DNA of 32,316 nt from Methylococcaceae bacterium (GCA_020048335.1 JAIFMS010000197.1:1-32316); one strand, 5' to 3'; counted from the stretch's first letter, positions 8,658-17,603 are shown. The notes: generated from the sequence alone by a model not told the origin. A program made the numbers and translations.

Positions 8658-8690
8658 TTGTTATTTTGTACCGAATATTGTACAATATTC
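8658..8690 (+). promoter_or_regulatory. yefM-yoeB promoter with YefM-type long and short operator
   Basis: TTGTTA (8658-8663) and TACAAT (8681-8686) form a promoter with 17-base spacing. A perfect 18-bp palindrome GAATATTGTACAATATTC at 8673-8690 covers the -10 and centres on TGTACA. A second half-conserved core TGTACC is at 8667-8672, 12 bp away centre to centre. This is the long-plus-short TGTACA architecture described for YefM repression in E. coli. Confidence 0.75.
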
Positions 8691-8738
8691 TTTCTATCTG
8701 TTAGACAAAAGACAAAATTAAAATACAGAGAATCAGAT

Positions 8739-9065
8739 ATGAACATATTAACTTTTAGCGAAGCTCGTGCCAGCTTAAAGACAGTAATGGATAATGTTTG
8801 CAAAGACCATACACCGACAGTAGTAAGTCGTGTGAGTGGTGAACATATTGTGATGATGTCATTAGCCGATTTTAATAGTATGCAAGAAACCATGTATCTA
8901 TTAAGTTCACCTGCGAATGCCAACCATCTCATGGAGTCCATTGCCCAACTGAAAGCGGGGAAGGCGCAACCACGAGAACTTATTCGCAATGAAAAACCCA
9001 AAAAGCAAAAACAAACAGCAAGCGAAAACAGGCAATCTCTCGTGGACTCCGAATGCGTGGGCTGA
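8739..9065 (+). CDS. yefM: YefM-family antitoxin
   Basis: A 108-residue Phd/YefM antitoxin. The N-terminal DNA-binding fold is typical: MNILTFSEARASLKTVMDNV, then VVSRVSGEHIVMMSLADFNSMQET, followed by YLLSSPANANHLMESI. The C-terminal third is lysine-rich and disordered-looking (KPKKQKQTASENRQ) and longer than usual, which is where the overlap with the toxin gene falls. It should bind the palindrome at 8673-8690 and neutralise YoeB. The frame is open upstream to 8658, but ATG 8739 matches the family start. Confidence 0.9.
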   Translation: MNILTFSEARASLKTVMDNVCKDHTPTVVSRVSGEHIVMMSLADFNSMQETMYLLSSPANANHLMESIAQLKAGKAQPRELIRNEKPKKQKQTASENRQSLVDSECVG

Positions 9066-9294
9066 TTACCGTTTTTGGCAAAAAGAAGACCCAAAAATTG
9101 TTGATGAAATTAACGATTTGTTGGATGAATGCTTCAAAAATCCTTTCAAAGGGACAGGAAAGCCTGAGCCATTGACAGGGGATTTAACTGGTTACTGGTC
9201 ACGGCGCATCACGCATGAACATCGGTTAGTCTATTTACCCGAAGATGGCATGATTTATGTTGTTTCTTGTCGTTATCATTACAGTAAACACTAA
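8989..9294 (+). CDS. yoeB: YoeB-family mRNA interferase toxin
   Basis: A 101-residue Txe/YoeB toxin that cuts mRNA in the ribosomal A site. The family core begins at SWTPNAWADYRFWQKED. Catalytic residues are visible: the Glu region in KPEPLTGDLTGYWSRRI, the Arg in HEHRLVY, and the His-Tyr at the end in CRYHYSKH. The first 17 residues are an extension compared with the usual 84-residue YoeB. It overlaps the antitoxin gene by 77 bases, much more than the few bases usual for this pair. No later in-frame ATG precedes the core, so the long start is kept. Confidence 0.9.
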   Translation: MKNPKSKNKQQAKTGNLSWTPNAWADYRFWQKEDPKIVDEINDLLDECFKNPFKGTGKPEPLTGDLTGYWSRRITHEHRLVYLPEDGMIYVVSCRYHYSKH

Positions 9295-9298
9295 AAAC

Positions 9299-9332
9299 AA
9301 GCCTCGGTTGTGAAAGCAATCGGGGCTTTTTT
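9299..9332 (+). terminator. Array repeat T5 (form A), terminator-like
   Basis: AAGCCTCGG...ATCGGGGCTTTTTT with the GAAA-loop inner hairpin, five bases after the yoeB stop. Its AATCGGGG half resembles form B, linking the two forms. Confidence 0.78.
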
Positions 9333-9372
9333 ATGCTTTAATAAACATTATTTTTTCTCAGATGCGCACCGT

Positions 9373-9651
9373 ATGATTGTCAGTTTTAAACACAAAGGAT
9401 TGGAACGCTTTTTTAAAACGGGCAATGTCGCAGGAATCCAAGCGCAACACGCGGCAAGATTGCAGTTAATATTAGGTCGTTTAAATGTTTCCTCTGAGCC
9501 TGCGGATATGAACTTGCTTGGTTTAGCGTTGCATCCGCTTTCAGGCGATAGAAAAGGCATTTGGGCGGTAAAAGTCAGCGGTAATTGGCGCGTGACTTTT
9601 CGCATGAATGGCGAAGATGCGGAAATCGTCAATTATGAAGACTATCATTGA
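9373..9651 (+). CDS. higB: HigB-type toxin (RelE superfamily killer protein)
   Basis: A 92-residue toxin of the plasmid-maintenance killer family: [14 protein letters not shown] at the start, [26 protein letters not shown] in the middle and VNYEDYH at the C terminus, all characteristic of HigB. It is a ribosome-associated mRNA endonuclease. ATG 9373 is chosen because the reading frame upstream would run through repeat T5. The ribosome binding site is weak. The antitoxin gene follows within eight bases. Confidence 0.9.
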   Translation: MIVSFKHKGLERFFKTGNVAGIQAQHAARLQLILGRLNVSSEPADMNLLGLALHPLSGDRKGIWAVKVSGNWRVTFRMNGEDAEIVNYEDYH

Positions 9652-9658
9652 GGTTATT

Positions 9659-9949
9659 ATGTTAATGCACAATCCACCGCATCCTGGTTTGGTGATTAAA
9701 GAACTCTGTTTAGACCCACTCGGTATTTCAATAACGGAAGCGGCAAAAGCATTGGGAATTAGTCGTTATACGCTGTCGAATTTGATTCATGGCAAAACGG
9801 GGATTACGCCGGAAATGGCGGTGCGTTTGTCGATTGCGTTTAATACGAGTTCGGAGAGTTGGTTAAAGCAGCAGTTGCAGTATGATTTGTGGCAAGCAGA
9901 GCAACACCGTAGCGAGTTTCACGTTAAGCAGTTGGTGGCGGTGATGTAA
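9659..9949 (+). CDS. higA: HigA-type XRE antitoxin
   Basis: A 96-residue antitoxin. [59 protein letters not shown] is the standard HigA helix-turn-helix block, and [19 protein letters not shown] is the conserved C-terminal part. It represses its own operon and neutralises HigB. GAGG precedes the ATG at 9659. A second ATG at 9665 is equally plausible. Confidence 0.93.
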   Translation: MLMHNPPHPGLVIKELCLDPLGISITEAAKALGISRYTLSNLIHGKTGITPEMAVRLSIAFNTSSESWLKQQLQYDLWQAEQHRSEFHVKQLVAVM

Positions 9950-9968
9950 GTAATTTGGATTTTAAAAC

Positions 9969-10001
9969 AAGCCTCGGTTGTGAAAGCAAGCGGGCTTTTT
10001 T
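9969..10001 (+). terminator. Array repeat T6 (form A), terminator-like
   Basis: Form A copy with one G fewer in the 3' arm (CGGGCTTTTTT), 19 bases after higA. Confidence 0.77.
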
Positions 10002-10029
10002 GTGCTACAAAATATCGCACATAAGAGCT

Positions 10030-10035
10030 TATAAT
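10030..10035 (+). promoter_or_regulatory. Candidate -10 box of the ATPase-nuclease operon
   Basis: A perfect TATAAT lies 36 bases before the ATPase start. No convincing -35 is seen at 16-18 bases upstream. Confidence 0.4.
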
Positions 10036-10070
10036 GGATACATACTCAGTAACACAAGCATAATAGAAAA

Positions 10071-11477
10071 ATGAAATTTAAATTTGAACAATTAGGTCCT
10101 TTGTATAGCGGCGAAGTTGAACTTGCTGATTTAACTATTATCTGTGGTGAAAATAATACAGGTAAAACTTATATCACTAATTCTCTTTATGCCTTATTTT
10201 CTGGCTGGCAACAATTACTTGCATGGGATTTATCAGAAAAGGATATGCTTAAATTACAACGTGAAGGTTTTATCAGCATAGATTTACAAAAAGAGATTGT
10301 TGATAATTGGGTTATCATTTTGCAAAATACAATGAACAGATTATCCAGTAATTTACATGATTTTTTAAAAATAAACCCTGACCATTTAAAACAAACAAAG
10401 TTTTCCTTATTAGTGCCAATTACTAATGATTGGATTAATAGAAACTTTGAAAGTGAACTTAATAGTAGTCAAGGAAAGCTATTGGTTTCTATAAAAAAAC
10501 AACTGAATAGTAATATTGGAGAGATAGCTCTTGTAGTTGAATCAGGTGATGAGTTGCCACCTATTCATTCATTAGCTCGTTTTATTCGTGAGCAACTACT
10601 TGAGTTTGTTTTAGAAGATACATTTTCAAACGTTTTTATAGCAAGTGCAGAAAGAACTGGTGCGGCAATCTTTCAGGGTGAGCTTAATTTTTCTAAAAAC
10701 AAATTAGTCAAAATATTGACTGAAATGGAAAATGCTGAAAAATCAGTAGTAACCTTTTCAAAAATATTAAAAGTAATGCAACGAACTTATGCGTTGTCAA
10801 TTGATCACAATGTTGAATTTATCAATATTGAAATTAGAAATCTTGAGCAGTTTGGTATTAGCGAAATCATAAGAAATAATCCTGAGTTATTAAAAGATTT
10901 TCGTATAATTGCAGGTGGTACTTATACTGCTACTAAAGAAGGTGCGATTTATTTCACACCTCGTGGTACAACATTAAAAATGGGGTTAGGAGAAGCATCT
11001 AGTTCGGTCAGATCACTAATGGTGTTATGGTTTTGGCTAAATCACAAAGCTAAATCAGGCGATATGTTAATGATTGACGAGCCTGAATTAAATCTACACC
11101 CTACAAATCAGCGGCGGTTGGCTAGATTTTTAGCTGCTTTAGTTAATGCTGGAATTAAGGTGTTTTTAACAACCCATAGTGATTATATTATTCGGGAATT
11201 CAATACGTTGATTATGTTATCAAATGATAAGCCTCATTTGAAAGCAGTTAGAGAAAAATTTGGTTACAGTGAAAAGGATTTTTTGCAAGCAGAAAGGGTT
11301 GCTGTTTACAGTACAACAACCGAGCCTTTTGATATAGGAGGAAAAAAGAAAAAACGGTTAGGAACTTTGAAGAAATGGTCTGTTGAACAGAATCGAGGTA
11401 TTCAAATTAAAAGTTTTGATGATGTTATTAATGAAATGAATCATGTTCAAGATTCCATTTTATATGGAGTTTTTTAA
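10071..11477 (+). CDS. AAA/ABC-type ATPase of a two-gene putative defence system
   Basis: A 468-residue SMC/OLD-like ATPase. Walker A is GENNTGKT near residue 25 in TIICGENNTGKTYITNSL. A signature-like GEASSSVRSL is near 307, Walker B is MLMIDEPELNLHP near 330, and the H-loop is FLTTHSDYII near 365. The region between Walker A and the signature is a long helical insert. There is no C-terminal TOPRIM domain as in OLD nucleases; the tail is a basic segment with KKKKR. ATPases of this group sense phage or DNA structures in systems such as Gabija, Septu and PARIS, each paired with an effector. The stop overlaps the next start as TAATG, so the two are an operon. The specific system was not recognised. 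Confidence 0.85.
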   Translation: MKFKFEQLGPLYSGEVELADLTIICGENNTGKTYITNSLYALFSGWQQLLAWDLSEKDMLKLQREGFISIDLQKEIVDNWVIILQNTMNRLSSNLHDFLKINPDHLKQTKFSLLVPITNDWINRNFESELNSSQGKLLVSIKKQLNSNIGEIALVVESGDELPPIHSLARFIREQLLEFVLEDTFSNVFIASAERTGAAIFQGELNFSKNKLVKILTEMENAEKSVVTFSKILKVMQRTYALSIDHNVEFINIEIRNLEQFGISEIIRNNPELLKDFRIIAGGTYTATKEGAIYFTPRGTTLKMGLGEASSSVRSLMVLWFWLNHKAKSGDMLMIDEPELNLHPTNQRRLARFLAALVNAGIKVFLTTHSDYIIREFNTLIMLSNDKPHLKAVREKFGYSEKDFLQAERVAVYSTTTEPFDIGGKKKKRLGTLKKWSVEQNRGIQIKSFDDVINEMNHVQDSILYGVF

Positions 11478-12052
11478 TGTCTACTGATGCAATAAAAAAA
11501 CTACAGGAAACTATTGTACCTAGAATTAGACTCCGTTTCTCTAATGGTAGAATTGATTTACATGAAAATCAAAAAAATACTTTTTTAAAACACTTTATTA
11601 TCGGTGGAATAGACGAAGAATGTATTGCTATTAATTTAGATAAGGTTGGTTTTGCTAATAAAGTACTTCAAAACTCTAAAGGGCTTAAAGCATGTGATGC
11701 TGTCGTTTTTTGTCACTTAGATAATCAAGGCTACATTTTAATTCTCGAAATGAAATCTAGCATTCCTTCAGAAACAGAAAAGGAAAATGATAGCCCTATA
11801 TGGCAATTGAAAGCGGGGGATTGTTTTGCTGATTATTTATTATCGGTTTTAGAACATGTTGAAGAAATTAAAACAACAATGGGTTGGCAACGGCGTTATT
11901 TCATTTTCCACTGCAATCATAGGCAGCGTGATACGTTGCCTGATTATGCTACAGAGCTACTTGACAATGATCAAGCGAATAAACCTCATATTATGTTTGT
12001 CAACAATGATGAAATCGTCCCTTTGCGAAAACTTTTAGGTAAACCTTTATAG
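11477..12052 (+). CDS. Putative PD-(D/E)XK nuclease effector paired with the ATPase
   Basis: A 191-residue protein not assigned to a named family. It shows a possible restriction-nuclease-like core: Asp74 in LKACDAVVFCH, then Glu91-x-Lys93 in GYILILEMKSS, then Gln110 in WQLKAGDCFADYLL, which fits the D-(D/E)XK-Q arrangement with beta strands around it. The remainder includes MGWQRRYFIFHC and a C-terminal IMFVNNDEIVPLRKLL. It starts on the A of the ATPase stop codon (TAATG), so translation is coupled. By context it would be the effector nuclease. It is not an HNH (Septu), UvrD-like (Gabija) or clearly TOPRIM (PARIS) protein. The function is an inference. Confidence 0.65.
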   Translation: MSTDAIKKLQETIVPRIRLRFSNGRIDLHENQKNTFLKHFIIGGIDEECIAINLDKVGFANKVLQNSKGLKACDAVVFCHLDNQGYILILEMKSSIPSETEKENDSPIWQLKAGDCFADYLLSVLEHVEEIKTTMGWQRRYFIFHCNHRQRDTLPDYATELLDNDQANKPHIMFVNNDEIVPLRKLLGKPL

Positions 12053-12079
12053 CAAGTGAATCTTAGTTACAAAAAAACA

Positions 12080-12113
12080 AAACCCCACTTGCCAACGCAG
12101 TCGGGGCTTTTTT
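12080..12113 (+). terminator. Array repeat T7 (form B), terminator-like
   Basis: Form B copy (AACCCCACTTGCC...GTCGGGGCTTTTTT), 27 bases after the nuclease gene. The 5' arm has A in place of G, weakening one pair. Confidence 0.75.
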
Positions 12114-12183
12114 ATTGCCGCTGTTTTTTTAACAAAACTGCTAAAATGCGCCATCGTTAAACGATTTTTTAAAGGTAAAAATA

Positions 12184-12396
12184 ATGCTCACCAGCCAACA
12201 ACTTTATCAACAAGCCCATCAATTACCCGCACTGGAAAAATTACGCCTTGCCGAATTATTGCTTTCCGATTTAGATTTGCCAGATTCCAACTGCGATAAA
12301 ATTTGGGCGAATGAAGCACAACAAAGATGGCAAGCTTATCAAGCGGGGGAATTAACCACTGTTAGCTATAATGCGGCAATGGAAAAATATCAATGA
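12184..12396 (+). CDS. Putative addiction module protein (antitoxin-like)
   Basis: A 70-residue acidic protein of the short addiction-module family often annotated TIGR02574. It starts MLTSQQLYQQAHQLPALEKLRLAELLLSDLD and has WANEAQQRWQAYQAGELTTVSY in the second half. Members normally sit before a RelE/ParE-type toxin gene. Here the overlapping downstream frame stops after 20 codons, so the toxin appears lost. AAAGGT precedes the ATG. Confidence 0.75.
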   Translation: MLTSQQLYQQAHQLPALEKLRLAELLLSDLDLPDSNCDKIWANEAQQRWQAYQAGELTTVSYNAAMEKYQ

Positions 12397-12454
12397 ACAT
12401 CGAATTATTGGATAAGCCGTTTAAAAAGCTTGAATTCGTAACACAACCCACATA
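12392..12454 (+). pseudogene. Remnant of the partner toxin gene
   Basis: An ATGA overlap with the preceding antitoxin opens a frame of only 20 codons (MNIELLDKPFKK...), ending just before the convergent ParE-like gene. Position and overlap are those of a toxin gene, but no toxin motif remains. It may be a leftover from insertion of the neighbouring pair. Confidence 0.35.
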
Positions 12455-12458
12455 AAAG

Positions 12459-12728
12459 TTACAATTTTTTCAATAACTTATCATAAACGCTATGCGAACC
12501 AATCCAAAACCAAATAATCTCACTCTCTTTGATAATACCAACGGCACGATAATCAATAGTGACCCTCACCGAATAAATCGGTTTACTTGAATGAACCCGC
12601 TTGAATTGCAAACTGGGATGATAGGGGTCTTTTTTAAATTGCAGATACGCCTGTTTTGCTTGAGATTTGATTGAACTCGGCAACAGTGCAAACAACGCTC
12701 TAAATTTCGCTGTGGTACGCGAAATCAT
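12459..12728 (-). CDS. ParE/RelE-superfamily toxin
   Basis: An 89-residue toxin. TTAKFRALFALLPSSIKSQAKQAYLQFKKDP is the helical hairpin, VHSSKPIYSVRVTIDYRAVGI the central beta sheet with its Arg residues, and WFWIGSHSVYDKLL the usual C-terminal block of RelE-like proteins annotated as cytotoxic translational repressors. It overlaps the upstream antitoxin by four bases. This is the only minus-strand unit in the left array and it converges on the preceding + strand remnant. Confidence 0.85.
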   Translation of the reverse strand: MISRTTAKFRALFALLPSSIKSQAKQAYLQFKKDPYHPSLQFKRVHSSKPIYSVRVTIDYRAVGIIKESEIIWFWIGSHSVYDKLLKKL

Positions 12729-12943
12729 AGCGCATCTACATTTAAAAGCTGCGTTTTACCTTGTTCATATTCGCTTAACGCCTCATCTGCCAATCCCGCT
12801 AAAAAATCTTCGGATTCAGAAAAAAGCATATCCCATTTTTTTTCGGCTAACAGTTCTTCAATTATCCATTTCGCTAACATATTTTGCTGAATTTCAGGCA
12901 ATAAAGAGGCTTGAGAAAAAGCTTTTTCTAGTAATTGAGTCAT
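12725..12943 (-). CDS. Antitoxin of the ParE/RelE pair
   Basis: A 72-residue small acidic protein: MTQLLEKAFSQASLLPEIQQNMLAKWIIEEL, then AEKKWDMLFSESEDFLAGLADEALSEYEQGKTQLLN. The final part, LAxEAxxEYExGKTxxL, is the common toxin-binding tail of this antitoxin family. ATG 12943 is preceded on this strand by GGAG. The frame extends further upstream, but that part has no support. Its promoter must lie between the start and repeat T8. Confidence 0.82.
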   Translation of the reverse strand: MTQLLEKAFSQASLLPEIQQNMLAKWIIEELLAEKKWDMLFSESEDFLAGLADEALSEYEQGKTQLLNVDAL

Positions 12944-13007
12944 GGTAAAACTCCAAAATAACGCAAATTGATTTAGTAGCAAGATTTTATCACAATGGAC
13001 AAAAAAC

Positions 13008-13042
13008 AAAGTCCCACTTGCCAATGCAGTCGGGGCTTTTTT
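13008..13042 (+). terminator. Array repeat T8 (form B), not behind a + strand gene
   Basis: AAAGTCCCACTTGCC...GTCGGGGCTTTTTT followed by the shared ATTGCC flank. It lies upstream of the minus-strand antitoxin and upstream of the KilA-N leader, so it does not terminate an adjacent + strand gene. It does mark the boundary between the two modules. Confidence 0.72.
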
Positions 13043-13187
13043 ATTGCCTGTCGTTTGACACATTTCTGATTGCGGGTGTATGCTTTTTTACAGAGTCCTG
13101 AAAAACTCCAACCAAGAAGCGGACACCGCACCCGATAGTTTAGCGGTATTTTTTTGCCTGCCATTTTTGTGATTGTGCTGTTTATGG
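13043..13187 (+). other. Non-coding stretch before the KilA-N leader, with a terminator-like hairpin
   Basis: Part of the 372-base gap 12944-13315. ACCGC (13125-13129) and GCGGT (13143-13147) form a hairpin followed by A and T7, a possible terminator. GGGTGT near 13074 and GCACCC near 13128 could also pair. A minus-strand frame crosses this region but also covers a repeat and a leader, so it is not called as a gene. Confidence 0.4.
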
Positions 13188-13193
13188 CATAAT
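13167..13193 (+). promoter_or_regulatory. Candidate promoter of the KilA-N leader
   Basis: TTGTGA (13167-13172) and CATAAT (13188-13193) have a 15-base spacer, somewhat short. The predicted transcript start near 13200 falls right at the start of the 12-bp stem of the leader RNA. Confidence 0.45.
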
Positions 13194-13199
13194 TGCGCT

Positions 13200-13285
13200 C
13201 GTGGTTAGGAGTGGCGTGAATATATTGAATCAATGCCGCAGTTCTTCTTGGCTGTTTTCAGACTCCTAACCGCTCCTTCGGGAGA
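13200..13285 (+). ncRNA. Structured leader resembling C4 antisense RNA
   Basis: GTGGTTAGGAGT (13201-13212) pairs with ACTCCTAACCGC (13261-13272) over 12 bp with one G-U. Inside, GGCGT/AATGCC and CAG/CTG can form smaller stems, and CTCC-TTCG-GGAG follows at 13273-13284. TTTTCAGA (13255-13262) is perfectly complementary to TCTGAAAA (13290-13297), just before the KilA-N ribosome binding site, and TTCTTG (13245-13250) can pair with CAAGGA (13302-13307), the binding site itself. This matches the mode of the C4 RNAs of phages P1 and P7, which are processed from the leader of the antirepressor message and block its translation. Family assignment is from memory of the motif, not from a search. Confidence 0.6.
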
Positions 13286-13315
13286 TTTCTCTGAAAAGAA
13301 ACAAGGAAACTCAAA

Positions 13316-13846
13316 ATGGCTATTCAGCTCATCACCACACACTACGGCGAAATGTCCGTACAATTTCAAGAAAATGGCTTTATCAATGCCACCGCCATTG
13401 CAAAACAATTCAATAAACAACCGCGTGATTATTTAAAAACGGAACAAACGAAAAACTACATAAATTCAATTAAGAGAATATTCTTAATTGATGAAAATCA
13501 ACTGGTTATCGTCAGAGGTGGCTCTACTGAAAACGGTGGCGGAACTTGGTTACATCCTAAACTTGCCATTGATTTTGCACGCTGGTTAAGTTCTGATTTT
13601 GCAGTTTGGTGCGATTTTCAAATCGAAAAAATCTTGCATTTAAAAACTGCGCCTATCAATTCCGATTTAGCCGAAATTTTCCTAAAGCCCATTACCAAAT
13701 CCCTCACGCCTGATGATTTCAAATGGCGGTATCAAGTGCTGGCAACTGCTTTTCAGCATTTGAAAAATGCAACGATGGTGAAAACGTTTAAAGGCTCAGA
13801 ATTGTTGGTTGGCAAAGGCTTGGTGAAGTCAAAACGAATTTTTTAA
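13316..13846 (+). CDS. KilA-N domain protein (phage antirepressor-like)
   Basis: A 176-residue protein with the KilA-N DNA-binding fold. VQFQENGFINATAIAKQFNKQPRDYLKTEQTKNYINS is the first half and GGGTWLHPKLAIDFARWLSSDFAVWCDFQIEKIL the diagnostic second half. Such proteins are mostly phage regulators. The C-terminal 60 residues have no recognised domain. AAGGA at 13303-13307 precedes the ATG. No integrase or other phage gene is near, so it stands alone between repeats T8 and T9, together with its structured leader. Confidence 0.87.
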   Translation: MAIQLITTHYGEMSVQFQENGFINATAIAKQFNKQPRDYLKTEQTKNYINSIKRIFLIDENQLVIVRGGSTENGGGTWLHPKLAIDFARWLSSDFAVWCDFQIEKILHLKTAPINSDLAEIFLKPITKSLTPDDFKWRYQVLATAFQHLKNATMVKTFKGSELLVGKGLVKSKRIF

Positions 13847-13864
13847 GCACATCGCTTATGACAA

Positions 13865-13899
13865 AAAGCCCCGCTTGCCAACGCAATCAGGGCTTTTTT
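13865..13899 (+). terminator. Array repeat T9 (form B), between converging genes
   Basis: AAAGCCCCGCTTGCC...AATCAGGGCTTTTTT. Flanked by A and T tracts, it could end both the KilA-N transcript and the converging gyrB-lgt transcript. It is the right-hand edge of the array. Confidence 0.78.
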
Positions 13900-13929
13900 A
13901 TTATCACTGTTTTACCTCTGTGACAAAGG

Positions 13930-14715
13930 CTATATGTCACTGTTTTTACGCGCCCAAACAAACATTCCCGCGCCAATCACAATCATTGGCAAGGATAAAA
14001 TTTGCCCCATCGTGACCCAATCTAAGGCTAAATAGCCTAAATGCGCATCCGGCATTCGATAAAACTCGACAAAGAACCGAAAGCAGCCGTACACAAACAG
14101 CACCAACCCTGTCGGTGCGGCAACAGGGCGTTGTTTTTGCGTGTAAATCCACAAAATAGCAAACAGTAAAATCCCTTCCAAGCCTGCCTCATAAAGCTGC
14201 GAGGGATGACGCGGCAACGCCCCGCCTGTTGGAAAAACCATTCCCCACGCAACATCAGTGGTTCTGCCCCATAATTCGCCATTAATAAAATTGCCAAGTC
14301 GTCCTAATCCTAAGCCAATTGGACAGAGCGGGGCAATAATATCAGTGAGTTGCAACATGGAGCAGTGATGTTTTTTACCAAAAAAGTGCATCGCGACAAA
14401 CACCCCCAGCATTCCACCATGAAACGACATCCCGCCTTGCCAGATTTTGAATAACACCAGCGGATTTTCTAAAAACAGTCCGAAGTGATAAAACAAAATA
14501 TAGCCAATCCGTCCGCCTAAAATCACCCCTAACGCACCGAAATACACTAAATCTTCCAAGGCTTCGGGAGAAATGGGCGAATAAGGGCGTTTAGCTCGTT
14601 CTTTTCCTAACAACCAAACGGCGGCAAAACCAAGCAAATACATCATCCCATACCAATGGATTTTCACCGGCCCTAAAGCCACGATAACAGGGTCTATCTG
14701 TGGATAACTAAGCAT
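13930..14715 (-). CDS. lgt: Prolipoprotein diacylglyceryl transferase
   Basis: A 261-residue inner-membrane enzyme that transfers diacylglycerol from phosphatidylglycerol to the lipobox cysteine of prolipoproteins. Seven hydrophobic segments are visible. Signature residues are FHGGMLG (His99), GLGRLGNFINGELWGR (Arg139, Asn142, Glu147) and FRFFVEFYR (Arg213 to Arg220). HPSQLYEA is also conserved. Two bases separate it from the upstream gyrB stop, so they form an operon. The lipoproteins at 27186 and 29264 would be among its substrates. Confidence 0.97.
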   Translation of the reverse strand: MLSYPQIDPVIVALGPVKIHWYGMMYLLGFAAVWLLGKERAKRPYSPISPEALEDLVYFGALGVILGGRIGYILFYHFGLFLENPLVLFKIWQGGMSFHGGMLGVFVAMHFFGKKHHCSMLQLTDIIAPLCPIGLGLGRLGNFINGELWGRTTDVAWGMVFPTGGALPRHPSQLYEAGLEGILLFAILWIYTQKQRPVAAPTGLVLFVYGCFRFFVEFYRMPDAHLGYLALDWVTMGQILSLPMIVIGAGMFVWARKNSDI

Positions 14716-14717
14716 TT

Positions 14718-17162
<2,445 letters not shown>

Positions 17163-17186
17163 TTACAATAAAACGCGCTTGGTTTT

Positions 17187-17603
17187 TTATTCATGCAAAG
17201 TAGGTACAAAAAAGTTTTGAAAACCTTGTGCTAATAAGCCATTTTTTAGTCTTTTATCGCCTGACCAAAGAGCGGCGTTAAGTTCCAATGACAATGCTAC
17301 AAAAGGCGTATCTGCTTCATCCACTTCTTTACATAATTCATAAGCTAAATGATAGTGTTGCGTGGAAACTAAATCAGGGGAAATAAACCTAATGCGCTCT
17401 AACAAATAATTTAAAAATAGGTAGATTTCGGCTTCCGATTGTTTGGAAAGTTTTAATAATTTTTCTTTGTGTTTAAATAATTCCAGAAAAATATAGTTTG
17501 GCGCGAAAATTTCTAAATCTTGTTGATACAAAGTTTGCCGTAAATGCGAACTTTGAGAAAGCATTGCAGAAAATAAGATATTGGTGTCAACAATGATTTT
17601 CAT
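17187..17603 (-). CDS. PIN-domain RNase, VapC-like toxin
   Basis: A 138-residue PIN-domain protein. The first acidic residue is in MKIIVDTNILFSAM (Asp6). A glutamate follows in YIFLELFKHKEKLL, then EVDEADTPFVALSLEL and WSGDKRLKNGL supply the remaining acidic residues of the metal site. PIN toxins cleave RNA. It overlaps its presumed antitoxin by four bases. It reads towards gyrB on the same strand with 51 bases between. Confidence 0.87.
   Translation of the reverse strand: MKIIVDTNILFSAMLSQSSHLRQTLYQQDLEIFAPNYIFLELFKHKEKLLKLSKQSEAEIYLFLNYLLERIRFISPDLVSTQHYHLAYELCKEVDEADTPFVALSLELNAALWSGDKRLKNGLLAQGFQNFFVPTLHE

Noticed and set aside
8624-9094. Minus-strand 156-codon frame opposite yefM
   Set aside because: It is a shadow of the well-supported yefM-yoeB genes, and its start lies within yoeB.
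12973-13233. Minus-strand 86-codon frame before the KilA-N gene
   Set aside because: It is made of repeat T8, a hairpin region and the structured leader read backwards, and has no ribosome binding site or family match.
4536-13899. Integron gene-cassette array with attC sites
   Set aside because: The repeats carry A/T tracts typical of terminators and lack paired RYYYAAC/GTTRRRY core sites. No integron integrase is in the window.
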